Shown in pieces: positions 27,017-35,919 of a stretch of DNA of 64,000 bases; position 1 is the first letter of the stretch; every line of letters starts with the position of its first letter. The notes beneath the pieces were generated by a model, which saw only the letters and a list, made by a program, of their open reading frames with translations, did no database searches and was not told the origin of the DNA. Location: positions 3,168,001 through 3,232,000 of the forward strand of contig NZ_JALJXF010000001.1 in NCBI RefSeq assembly GCF_024169925.1, written 5' to 3'. This stretch comes from Methylorubrum extorquens. Lineage in GTDB: Bacteria; Pseudomonadota; Alphaproteobacteria; Rhizobiales; Beijerinckiaceae. A program made the position numbers and the translations under genes.

Positions 27017-27413
27017 AATGGAAGCCAAGTGCGTAAGAACACATCCGAGATAATGCAACAGCTTTGCACAAAGTCGAAATTATAATCAGGAATAAATCTA
27101 CTGTTTAAACGTGTTAGGCTGGTAGCAACCCGAAATTTACGGGGCAATACGCTCGCTAGCATCCCGATATGACTTGGTCCCTGACCCGCTCCGAGAAAAC
27201 GCTTCGGATCACATCCGGCGATTTACGGTCGGCCGCGAACGGCTATGCACCGCTGCTCACGGGGTTGAGCGGATCGTACGTCGATCCAAGCGGGTCATCG
27301 CCGGGCGAAACGGATGGCAAGGCCAGCGGCCGTCTTCTTCGGACAGGTCGTCCTGCTGCACTATGACCGCGCCGAGCGCGAGGGCGGCGACGGGCTCGGT
27401 GACTGTTAGCGCG
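27017..27413. other. Gene-free stretch upstream of the small secreted gene and behind tamB
   Basis: About 400 bases. The first 120 are clearly AT-rich and probably carry the promoter of the secreted-protein gene. The rest has one 65-codon plus-strand frame without coding bias. I see no RNA gene or repeat. Confidence 0.5.
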
Positions 27414-30400
27414 TCACCACTCCCACTCCGCGCCGACGCCGACCGAGGTGCGGCCATCACTGCCGGCCTCGCCGTTCAGCTTGATCCGCCGCGTCACGTC
27501 GTAGTTGATCGTCGCGGCGGTGTCGGCGGGCTTGGCGCCGGCCTTCACGCCGACGCTGATGCGGTCGTTGATGTAGCGCGAGGCGCCGACCGCCGGGCCG
27601 CCGCTCGCGCCCGTCGAGACATCGAGGCTGTCGAGGCCGAGCCCCTTGCGGGCCGCCTCGAACACGTCGGGGCCCCCTGCCCCGCCGGAAAGCTGCGCCA
27701 CGGCCTGAGCCAATTGCAGCGCCTGGAACGCCGAGAGCCCGGCCGCCGCCTTCTTGAACAGGATGCGCGAGAGGATCTCGTCCTGTGGCAGGCTCGGATC
27801 TGAGGAAAGCGCGAAGACGGGCTGCGCGGCGGGGCCGGTGACCGCGACGCGGGCGGTGACGTCGGCGGCCTTGGTCTCGGCAGCGAAGTCGAGGTCGGGC
27901 TGGGCGATGTCGCCGGCGAAGAACACCCGGCCCCGGGTGAAATCGAGGCGCTGTCCGCCGAGGCTGAACACGCCGCGGCGCAGCGAGAAGTCGCCGTTGG
28001 CCTGCGGGTCGCGCGAGGAGCCGGTGACGTGCAGTTCGCCGCCGAGCTCCGCGTCGATGCCGCGTCCGCGCACGAAGATGCGGCTCGGCGCACTCACGAT
28101 CACGTCCAGACCGGCATCGAAGGGCGGGGTTGCCTTCTTCCGGCGGCCGGCTGCGTCGATCTGCGCCTTGCGCTCGGCCCGCTTGGTGAGGCGCTCGCGC
28201 ACCTCCGGGGTCACGTTCACCCGTCGGATGCCCGGAAGCGGCTGCACCGTTGCGGGCAGGCGGTCGGGCACCGAGACATCGATGGACACGACATCGATCC
28301 GGCCCTTGATGACCGGTTTGCGGGCGAGCGGCCCCGAGAGGGCAAGGTTGAGGCTTGAGACGGCCGTCATCAGCGGGCTCGACACCAGTTCGGCCCGGTC
28401 GGCGGTGATGCGAAGCGTGCCGGGAAAGCCGGAGGCCGGTTCGACGGCGACGCGCCCGTCCACGGAGAGGCGCCCGCCATTGCGGGTCGCCGCGGTCAGC
28501 CGCTCGATGACGATCGTGTCGCCCCGGCCCGTCACCCGACCCTGGATGTCGGTGATGCGGATGCCGTTGATCGGATCGGTGAGGCTGCCCCCCGAAAGCG
28601 TCGCCGAACCTTCCACCTTCGGCGCCGCGACCGTGCCGGCCACGCCCGCATCGAGCCCGATACGGCCGGCGACCCGCTGCCCGCTCCCGCTCAGCATCGA
28701 GTTGGCGAGCGCCGCGTCGAGGTTGCCGCGGGCGCGGAGATTCAACCAGCCGCCGGCTTCGACGGGTACTGTGCCCGTTACGGTCACGTCGGCGCCGCGC
28801 CCGGCCGAGACCCGCCCGTCGATGCTGGCCTCGCCGTCATTGAGCCGACCGTTCGCCCGCGCGGTGATCGGCGGCAGGCCGGCCTTGCGGGTCTCCGGCG
28901 TCACGAGGCCGGCGACGGTGAGGGCATAGCGCCCTTCCGGCCGCGCGGCGGTCCCGTGCAGGTCCGCCTCGCCCTCCAGCGTGCCGGAGAGCGCGAGGCT
29001 CGGGCTCGCAATCCGCGCGAGCGACAGCGGCAGGGCACGGATGCCGAGCTTGAGGTCGAGATCGGACCCGGCCCGCCCCTGAACGCTGATCCGGCCGGAG
29101 CCCGCGGCCACGACCAGATTCTCGATCAGCGCGGAGCCACCGTCGAGCGTGATCGCGGCGGGGCCAGCCAGCGCCAGACGGTCGCCGCCGCGCTGCGCCG
29201 AGAACCGGGCAATCTCGATCCGCGTGCGCTCGGCCGGGATCAGCCGCGCGGCGCCATCAAGCGCGAAGCCGCGGGCCTGGGCGGTGAGGGTGATGTCACT
29301 CGCCGCCGCGGTGCCGTTGGCGGTGAGCCGCACCGTATCGACGCTCTGGCCCGCCGCCACGAGCCGCCCGATATCGGCATGGCCGTCGATGACCGGATGC
29401 GCTCGAAGATCGCGGCCGGTGAGATCCGCGTCGAGCTTGGCGAGGCCGAACGTGTCGTAGCGCAGGCTGGAACCCGTGGCACGGATCGTCGCGTCCTGAC
29501 GCCCGCCCGCGCGGGTGAGGGTCACCGCCGCATCGAGGCTGCCGCCCATGGGTGCAAGCGCGAGCGGTGACAGGTCGCCGAGATCCCCGGCGCGGACCGT
29601 CAGAGCTCCTTCGGCGAGGAGGCTGTCGGCATTGAGGACCGCTTGTCCGTCCGCGGCGACGGAGCCGAGAGCGAAGGCAAGCCGGTCGAGGGCGTAGTCG
29701 CTCCGGCTCGGCCGGGCGATGTGGGCCTCGGCCCGCAACGGCTTGCCGGCGATATCGCCGGTCATGCGCAGCGTGCCGTCCAGGGCGTCGCGGAGGTCGT
29801 TCAGCGCCGCATCGAGGCGCAGATCCCGAATCGGACGCCCGTTGGCGCTCACCTCCGGTGCGCGGAGCGCGGCGGTGACGGCCGGCTTGAGCAGGGAGCC
29901 GGTCAGCCGCGCATCGGCGCTCGCCGGCCCGGACAGGCGCTCGTCGAAGGCGGAGAGGTTCTTGAGATCGACGCGGGCGGCGACATCGGCGGTCTTGGCG
30001 TTCGCCTGCCCCTGGAGGGTGGCGACGAGCCCCGCGCCCTCGAAGCGCAGGCGCTCGAAACCGTAGCCGTCATAGGTCTGCGAGACGCGTCCCGTCAGTG
30101 CCGGAGTGCGGCCGACGAGCCGATCGGCGGTCGCCTCGCCCAGCACGAGACCGCCGCCCCGCAGGTCGAGGTCGGCGGAAAGAGCCTTGCGGGCGGGATC
30201 ACCGCTCAAGACCGCCTTGGCATCGAGACGACCGGCGAGGGTCCGGCCGACGATGCCCGAGAAAGCGCCGACATCGGACAAAGCTGCCTCGAGTGTGCCG
30301 GCCAGCGTGTTCTGCCCGATCCGTCCGGCATAGGCGGCGCGGGCCGTCTCCGACTCGACGGTCAGGGTGGTGACATCCAATACGCCGTCCGAGCCGGCGG

Positions 30401-31805
30401 CGGCGCGTAAGGTGAGCTTGGCGCGGCTGCCGACGGCACGGCGTAGCGCGGGATCGGCGAGACGCAGGCCGTCCATGGCCGCATCGGCGGTGATAGCGAA
30501 TCGTTGCGCCTTATCGGTGCCCGTCGGCTCGACGTTCAGCACGGCATCGATGCGCTCCAGGCTCGATTCGCTGGTGCGCAGACCGGCGGCCTTGAGGTTG
30601 CCCTTCACCCGCGGCGCCGAGAGCAGCCCCTTCAGGCTGCCGTCGAAGACGAGGGTGTCCAACTCGGCATCCGCCGCCTTGGTGACGCCGCCCTCGGTCG
30701 GGACCGCCCGCGCCGAGATCGTGAAATCCGCGACCCGGTCGGCGGTGAGGGTTCCGCCGACCGCGAGCCGCGCGGTGCGCGAGGCAAGGTCGAGCCGGTC
30801 GATGCGGAACGACCCCGTATCGGAGAAGGCCATGCCGCCGTCGAGCTTGGTCTCACCGGAGAAGATCGCCGCGGCCGGGCCCGGCACGAGGCCCTCGATG
30901 CGCGAGGTCAGGTCGAGGCTCAGGCGACGGTCCGTGCCGATGCGCGAGAGGCGCGCGCCGCCTTTGGCACCGATGTCCGGGCCGGCGTCGAAATCGAGCT
31001 TCGCATTGAAGGAATCGAGGGTGCCGCGACCGTCGAGGTCGAAGTTGATCGGCGGTGTGCCGGGGAGGTTCGCGGCCTTCGAGAGAAGCCCGCCCTGTGG
31101 CTCGACGAGGCTCGCCTTCAGTTCCAGGCGCTCGCCCTTGGGCACGAACAGGAGCCGGGCGATGAAGCGACCGGCCGCGTCGAGGCGGCGGAAATCGGCG
31201 CTGACGTCCAGCCCCTCGGAGGGGTTTCCGAGCTTGGCCTTGCCATCACCGGCGAGCCGCGCCGGTTGGCCCGCGACGCTCTCGCCCAGCACCAGTTCGG
31301 CCAGCGCGAAGCTCTTGATCTCGACCTTCACCGGCAGGTCCGGCAGCAGGCTGCCATCGGGATCGGCCTCGACCGGCGTCGGGCCGGGTACCGGCTTGCG
31401 CAGGACTTCGAGGCGGCCGATCTCCAGAGTGTCGACTTCGAGCCGACCGGACAGCAGCGCGAGGCGCCGCCAGACCAAGCGAGCGCGGTCGAGCTTCAGC
31501 CACGGACCGTCGGAATCGCTGATGACCACGTCGCGGATCGTGGCGTCCGAGGACAGGGCGCCATCGACGGCGCCGATCGTGACCTGCGACGAGGGGGTCG
31601 AGAGCGCCTTCGACAGGAGGCCGCCGAGCACCGTCTTCTCGCCATCGGCGGCGCGGGTGTCGTCGGTGGCGATGAGGGCGGAGAGAAGCAGGGCGATTGA
31701 CAGGAACGCGGCCGCGAACAAAGCACTGCCGCGGTCTCGGCCCCTCCCCTCGCCCGCCGTGGCGGCCGGGCTGCGACGGTGTCGTCCGCGAGCAGAAAAC
31801 GCCAT
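27414..31805 (-). CDS. tamB: TamB translocation and assembly module, inner-membrane component
   Basis: A 1463-residue AsmA/DUF490-type protein with an N-terminal signal anchor (about 28-46) and a very long run of beta-rich periplasmic repeats. It ends in the conserved TamB C-terminal domain (from about residue 1100; closing INYDVTRRIKLNGEAGSDGR, then VGAEWEW). TamB forms a periplasm-spanning groove and works with TamA in outer-membrane protein and probably lipid traffic. It is immediately downstream of tamA with no spacing, so the two are co-transcribed. Length is normal for alphaproteobacteria. Confidence 0.93.
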   Translation of the reverse strand: MAFSARGRHRRSPAATAGEGRGRDRGSALFAAAFLSIALLLSALIATDDTRAADGEKTVLGGLLSKALSTPSSQVTIGAVDGALSSDATIRDVVISDSDGPWLKLDRARLVWRRLALLSGRLEVDTLEIGRLEVLRKPVPGPTPVEADPDGSLLPDLPVKVEIKSFALAELVLGESVAGQPARLAGDGKAKLGNPSEGLDVSADFRRLDAAGRFIARLLFVPKGERLELKASLVEPQGGLLSKAANLPGTPPINFDLDGRGTLDSFNAKLDFDAGPDIGAKGGARLSRIGTDRRLSLDLTSRIEGLVPGPAAAIFSGETKLDGGMAFSDTGSFRIDRLDLASRTARLAVGGTLTADRVADFTISARAVPTEGGVTKAADAELDTLVFDGSLKGLLSAPRVKGNLKAAGLRTSESSLERIDAVLNVEPTGTDKAQRFAITADAAMDGLRLADPALRRAVGSRAKLTLRAAAGSDGVLDVTTLTVESETARAAYAGRIGQNTLAGTLEAALSDVGAFSGIVGRTLAGRLDAKAVLSGDPARKALSADLDLRGGGLVLGEATADRLVGRTPALTGRVSQTYDGYGFERLRFEGAGLVATLQGQANAKTADVAARVDLKNLSAFDERLSGPASADARLTGSLLKPAVTAALRAPEVSANGRPIRDLRLDAALNDLRDALDGTLRMTGDIAGKPLRAEAHIARPSRSDYALDRLAFALGSVAADGQAVLNADSLLAEGALTVRAGDLGDLSPLALAPMGGSLDAAVTLTRAGGRQDATIRATGSSLRYDTFGLAKLDADLTGRDLRAHPVIDGHADIGRLVAAGQSVDTVRLTANGTAAASDITLTAQARGFALDGAARLIPAERTRIEIARFSAQRGGDRLALAGPAAITLDGGSALIENLVVAAGSGRISVQGRAGSDLDLKLGIRALPLSLARIASPSLALSGTLEGEADLHGTAARPEGRYALTVAGLVTPETRKAGLPPITARANGRLNDGEASIDGRVSAGRGADVTVTGTVPVEAGGWLNLRARGNLDAALANSMLSGSGQRVAGRIGLDAGVAGTVAAPKVEGSATLSGGSLTDPINGIRITDIQGRVTGRGDTIVIERLTAATRNGGRLSVDGRVAVEPASGFPGTLRITADRAELVSSPLMTAVSSLNLALSGPLARKPVIKGRIDVVSIDVSVPDRLPATVQPLPGIRRVNVTPEVRERLTKRAERKAQIDAAGRRKKATPPFDAGLDVIVSAPSRIFVRGRGIDAELGGELHVTGSSRDPQANGDFSLRRGVFSLGGQRLDFTRGRVFFAGDIAQPDLDFAAETKAADVTARVAVTGPAAQPVFALSSDPSLPQDEILSRILFKKAAAGLSAFQALQLAQAVAQLSGGAGGPDVFEAARKGLGLDSLDVSTGASGGPAVGASRYINDRISVGVKAGAKPADTAATINYDVTRRIKLNGEAGSDGRTSVGVGAEWEW

Positions 31806-33779
31806 TCAGAACGCCTGTCCGAGGCTGATGTACAGGGCTACCGGCAGCTCGCGATTTCCCTTGATCCGGTCGAGTGGGAAGGCGAGATCGGCGCGGATCG
31901 GACCGATGCCGGTGTAGTAGCGGACGCCGATGCCCGCCGCCTTGCGGATACGCTCATCGAAATCCGGCAGTGTCGAGGCGAAGGCGGTGCCCGCATCGAA
32001 GAACGGCACGACGCCGATCGTGTCGGTGACCTTGATCCGGGCCTCGATCGAGGCCTCCAGAAGGCTGCGCCCGCCGATCGGCAGGTTGAACGGCCCGCGG
32101 GGCCCCAGCGTGCGGAAGGCGAAGCCGCGCACCGAGCCGCCGCCGCCTGCAAAGAAGCGGAAATTGTCGGGGATCTCGTCGAGCCGGGCGCCCGAGACCG
32201 AGCCGAAGCCGACGCGGCCGGCGAGCACATATTTCCGCTCGTCGTCGAGCGCGTAGTAGGTCGAGCCCTGCGCCTTCGCGACGAAGATGCCCGGATCCGA
32301 GCCGAGGAAGCCGGGATAGGGCGCTGCCGACGCGATCACCCGGAAACCCTCGGTCGGGTCGAGCAGACTGTCGGTCGAGTCGTAGGTGACTGAGAGGGGC
32401 ACGCCGATCAGCCGGTAATCGACGGTGCCGATGGCATCCTTCGATCGGCCGACCTGCCCGTCGAGGCCGATCTGGGCCGAGAAGGTGTCGGAGAAACGGT
32501 GGCGGACCGCGACCGAAGCCCCGGCCGCGTCCACGAAGTAGCTCTGCTGCACCTCGCGGGTAACGAAGAGGTTCGCCAGCAGATCGTTGCGGGTGCCGCC
32601 GAGTGCCGGCTTCACGAAGGTGGCCGAGAGGCGCCCGCCGAGGCCGGTCGTGTCGATGCCGGCAAGCTTGCGCTGGGTTGCGAACGGATCGAAGCCGAGG
32701 CCGAGATAATAGATGTCGGCGTCGAGCCGCAGCGTCTCGCCGCCGCCCCAGAGGTTGCGGTTGGCATAGTAGGCGCGCACGCCCGGCCCATCGACCGTGG
32801 AGTAGCGCGCCGAGACGCCGATGAGGTTGCGTTCGCGCTCGCTCACCTCGACGAAGATCGGCAGGTTGCCCTGCGCATCGAGGCTTTCGCCCTCGCGTAC
32901 GCGGACCGCGCCGAGGCCCTCGATGCGGGCGACCGAGCGACGGATGTCGGAGACCGCCTTCGGCGAGTAGGGATCGCCGGGCTCGGAATAGATGAACGAG
33001 CGGATCACCGCCGGATCGATCCCGTTGGTCGCCTTGACCGACACTTCGCCGAGCCCGGCCATCGGCCCGGGATCGATGGTGAAGGTCACGTCCATGACGT
33101 GGGCCGCGTCGTCCACGACGGGATCGCGCGTCACGGCCTTGGCGAAGGGGTGGCCGAGGGCGCGGAAGCGATCGACGATCTTCGCCTCGCGGGCGAGCAC
33201 GGTCGCCGAGCGGGCTGGAACGTCGTCGCCGGTGCGGGTGAAGCGCTCCGGCAGCACCTCGTCCGAGAACGGACGGCCGCGGGGGTCCAGGGCGCGCACG
33301 GTGCGCAGGGTGTAGGCGGGACCGAGATCAACCGCGATCTTGACCGGAACCAGCGCCCGTGCGCGCGACGCCTCCGCGGCACGGGCGGCGGCGGACAAAG
33401 ATGCCTCGCCGCCCACCGGGATGCCGTCGATCCGGATCGAGACGGTGCCCTGATAATAGCCGTAACCGGACAACACATCGGTCAGGCGGCGTAGGTCTGC
33501 CTCGGCGCGCCGCACCAGCCCCTCCCCGTCCGGCGGCGCCTCCTGGCGCAGGCGGTGGAGCGTCGAGGTGTCTTGCAGGGCCCGGAGAATGTCCGAGTCG
33601 TCGGTGCCGGTGATCCGAAGGCTGTAAGGCAGTGCCGTCGCGCTCGGCGCCGGCGGCTCCTCGTCCGAGCCGAACAAGCCGAACAGGTCGAAGGCTGCGG
33701 CCGGCTGCGGCAGCAGGACCAAAGCCGCGACACTCAGAAGAACGCCACCAAAGACCGGCGAACGCAGCAGGCAGTTCAT
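31806..33779 (-). CDS. tamA: TamA, Omp85-family outer-membrane assembly protein
   Basis: From ATG 33779, 657 residues with a signal peptide (about 1-24), three POTRA-like periplasmic domains (to about 320) and a C-terminal 16-strand Omp85 barrel. The barrel holds the GGGGSVRGF motif at about residue 545 (the lid-loop VRGF/Y signature) and ends in a YISLGQAF beta-signal strand with C-terminal Phe. It partners TamB, encoded directly downstream. An ATG at 33929 would add 50 residues without signal-peptide character. Confidence 0.92.
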   Translation of the reverse strand: MNCLLRSPVFGGVLLSVAALVLLPQPAAAFDLFGLFGSDEEPPAPSATALPYSLRITGTDDSDILRALQDTSTLHRLRQEAPPDGEGLVRRAEADLRRLTDVLSGYGYYQGTVSIRIDGIPVGGEASLSAAARAAEASRARALVPVKIAVDLGPAYTLRTVRALDPRGRPFSDEVLPERFTRTGDDVPARSATVLAREAKIVDRFRALGHPFAKAVTRDPVVDDAAHVMDVTFTIDPGPMAGLGEVSVKATNGIDPAVIRSFIYSEPGDPYSPKAVSDIRRSVARIEGLGAVRVREGESLDAQGNLPIFVEVSERERNLIGVSARYSTVDGPGVRAYYANRNLWGGGETLRLDADIYYLGLGFDPFATQRKLAGIDTTGLGGRLSATFVKPALGGTRNDLLANLFVTREVQQSYFVDAAGASVAVRHRFSDTFSAQIGLDGQVGRSKDAIGTVDYRLIGVPLSVTYDSTDSLLDPTEGFRVIASAAPYPGFLGSDPGIFVAKAQGSTYYALDDERKYVLAGRVGFGSVSGARLDEIPDNFRFFAGGGGSVRGFAFRTLGPRGPFNLPIGGRSLLEASIEARIKVTDTIGVVPFFDAGTAFASTLPDFDERIRKAAGIGVRYYTGIGPIRADLAFPLDRIKGNRELPVALYISLGQAF

Positions 33780-34002
33780 CCGGACATGCATTCGCTGGGT
33801 GGGGTCCGCTGCTCGTGACGGGCGATGCCTCCAGGAAAGCATCCACGTATTAAGTACCCGTCGATCCCATGCGCGGCTACCCCGGCCCCGCTTGGCACAG
33901 TGCGAGATCGAGAAATGGTGAGCGGACAACGGCCGGGTGTACCCGATGCGCCGCAGTTCGGGGCTGGCCGCCGTGACACGCGGCGCGTTCGGGGACGCGG
34001 CC

Positions 34003-34707
34003 CTACTCTTCGTCTCCGATGACCGTGATCTGAGCCGGCAGCGGCAGACTGATCGTACAGCGCAGACCCTGCGGTTCGAAGGCGAGGGTCGTCTCCGCCT
34101 TCAACTCGTAGCGGAGGCTGCGTTTGAGCACTTCCATGCCGAAGCCGCAGTGCGACGGCGCTGGCTTGAGGTCGGCGAGACCGCTTTCTTCCCAGACGAA
34201 GGTCAATCGCGGGCGGGAGCCAGCCGACTCTACCGGCTGCGACAGCGTCCAGGTGACGTGGATGCATCCCTGCGGCACCGTCAGGGCGCCGTGCTCGACG
34301 GCGTTCACGGCGAGTTCGTGGATGGCCATGGCCAGCACCTCCGCCGCGCCGGGGCGCAGAAAGAGGCTCGGGCCGGAAATCGCCACCTGTTCCCCCTCGC
34401 GCGCGAGATGGACAAGAAGTTCATCCGCGACGAGGGAGTGCAGGCCGATCCCCTCGGGTACGCTGCGCATCAGGGCATTGAGCACGCGGGCGAGCGCGTC
34501 GAGCCGTCCGTCGAGATGAGCGACATAGGACTCGACGGAATCGCTCGTCTCGGCGGAGCGTCGGATGATCGCCCGCAGCATGGAAAGCGTGTTGCGCACC
34601 TTGTGACGTAGTTCCGCAGGTAAGCCCGTCTCGTCGAGGAAGCGGCGCAGGCGCCGATTCTCGGCCTCCAACTCCTCGATGCGTGCGTCGCGCGGATCCT
34701 GGTTCAT
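34003..34707 (-). CDS. HWE/HisKA_2-type sensor histidine kinase, soluble
   Basis: A 234-residue kinase without membrane segments. It starts with a short coiled coil (RIEELEAENRRLRRFLDE), then a phospho-acceptor H-box (LRHKVRNTLSMLRAIIRR), an N-box (AIHELAVNAVEHGAL, about 135) and a G-box (CGFGMEVL, about 190). This is the HWE/HisKA_2 group common in Rhizobiales, some of which feed the general stress response. It has no sensor domain, so input must come from a partner. It lies downstream of the Crp/Fnr gene on the same strand after 51 bases. Confidence 0.85.
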   Translation of the reverse strand: MNQDPRDARIEELEAENRRLRRFLDETGLPAELRHKVRNTLSMLRAIIRRSAETSDSVESYVAHLDGRLDALARVLNALMRSVPEGIGLHSLVADELLVHLAREGEQVAISGPSLFLRPGAAEVLAMAIHELAVNAVEHGALTVPQGCIHVTWTLSQPVESAGSRPRLTFVWEESGLADLKPAPSHCGFGMEVLKRSLRYELKAETTLAFEPQGLRCTISLPLPAQITVIGDEE

Positions 34708-34758
34708 GACCTAGCCGTTCGCTGACTTTGGTAGGATGAATCGGCCAGTCGCCGATCC

Positions 34759-35520
34759 TTAATCCTCGTCCATGACTGACGAATCGCGCTCATGATGGAG
34801 ATAGGACGGGTCGAACAGCGAGGCGGCCTGGAGTGCCGGAAAGTCCGGAATCGTCAGCTGTCGGCCGCGCAGCCGGATCAAACCTTCCGCCCGCAATTCC
34901 TTGAGGGTGCGATTGATGTGGACCGTGGAGAGTCCCATCGCATCGCCGAGATCGGCCTGGGTGATCGGGAACTCGCAACTGGTATCGCTCGTCATGCCGA
35001 CGGCGCGCAGACGCAGGAACAACTCGCAGAACAGATGCCCGAGCCGCTCGGTCGCCAATCGCTGACCGAGGCTGACGGTCCATTCGCGCTGGATCGCCGA
35101 CGTCACGAGCATTTCCCACCACAGCGCCTCCGCCACACGCGGAAATTGGACGGAGATCTCCCGTATTGCGGCTTCCGAAATTTCGGCGAGAACCACCGAG
35201 GTCAACGTACCGAGAGAGTGGTCCATCTTCCGCAGCACGAAGACATGCGGATCGCACAGATCACCGGGCAGAAAGATCGAGATAACCTGACGGCGTCCAT
35301 CCTCGAGTTGCTTGTAACGGCAAGCCCAGCCTTCGAGCACGACGTTGACATGACGCGGCCGGTCACCGTCGCGGACCACGTCTTCACGCGGTCCCAGCCT
35401 TCGTGTCGGCTGAGCGATCTTCTCCAACGCCTGCTTCTCTTCGGAAGTGAGGCGAATGAAGTTTTCCAGCTTGCGGACGAGCAGGTTTGCCACTGGGTTT
35501 CCTTGGCCTAGTCGAGGCAA
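34759..35520 (-). CDS. Crp/Fnr-family transcriptional regulator
   Basis: A 253-residue regulator: cyclic-nucleotide-binding-like beta-roll (about 25-135), dimer helix, and a winged helix with the recognition part ITQADLGDAMGLSTVHINRTLKELRAEG (split over about 180-208). The Fnr iron-sulfur cysteines and the Arg of a cAMP pocket are not evident, so the effector is unknown. Rhizobial relatives respond to oxygen, stress or nutrient signals. GTG 35493 is an alternative start. Likely co-transcribed with the histidine kinase. Confidence 0.88.
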   Translation of the reverse strand: MPRLGQGNPVANLLVRKLENFIRLTSEEKQALEKIAQPTRRLGPREDVVRDGDRPRHVNVVLEGWACRYKQLEDGRRQVISIFLPGDLCDPHVFVLRKMDHSLGTLTSVVLAEISEAAIREISVQFPRVAEALWWEMLVTSAIQREWTVSLGQRLATERLGHLFCELFLRLRAVGMTSDTSCEFPITQADLGDAMGLSTVHINRTLKELRAEGLIRLRGRQLTIPDFPALQAASLFDPSYLHHERDSSVMDED

Positions 35521-35746
35521 CCTAGCGCTCTCGAAATCGAGCTGAACTAACGTACGTTATTTTGGCATCCGAAAGCATTGAGCTGTGAACAGAATCATGC
35601 CACCGGGCCGAGGGCGTACGGCCGCAGGCATTCGCTTCAGGTTGCGTCGCCGAGGGGCTCGAGTCGCCTGCCGCCCCGCCAATCAACCCGATCGACAAAC
35701 GCTGCAAGAGGCGGAATGGTCGGCCGAAATTTTTGAACGTGAAGTT

Positions 35747-35830
35747 TGGTGGGGGAAGTAGGACTCGAACCTACGAAGCTTACGCAGCGGATTTACAGTC
35801 CGCCCCCTTTGCCGCTCGGGACATTCCCCC
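35747..35830 (-). tRNA. tRNA-Tyr (GTA)
   Basis: An 84-base type II tRNA with a 7-bp acceptor stem (GGGGGAA with TTCCCCC), anticodon loop CTGTAAA (anticodon GTA), a long variable arm (TGCGTAAGCTTCG) and encoded CCA. Confidence 0.97.
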
Positions 35831-35919
35831 AAACCGGGTCACCGCGTGTCTTTCGCGGCGGGCGAGGTCCTTATGATTAGGGCGCGAACGGGTGTCAACC
35901 GATCTGCTCGGCCCAATTT

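Noticed and set aside
27169..27366. Plus-strand frame of 65 codons behind tamB
   Set aside because: No ribosome-binding site, no GC3 bias and no motif.
27754..31917. Several plus-strand frames of 200-516 codons
   Set aside because: All are antisense to tamB, whose repeats and C-terminal domain are clear; their composition is typical of shadow frames.
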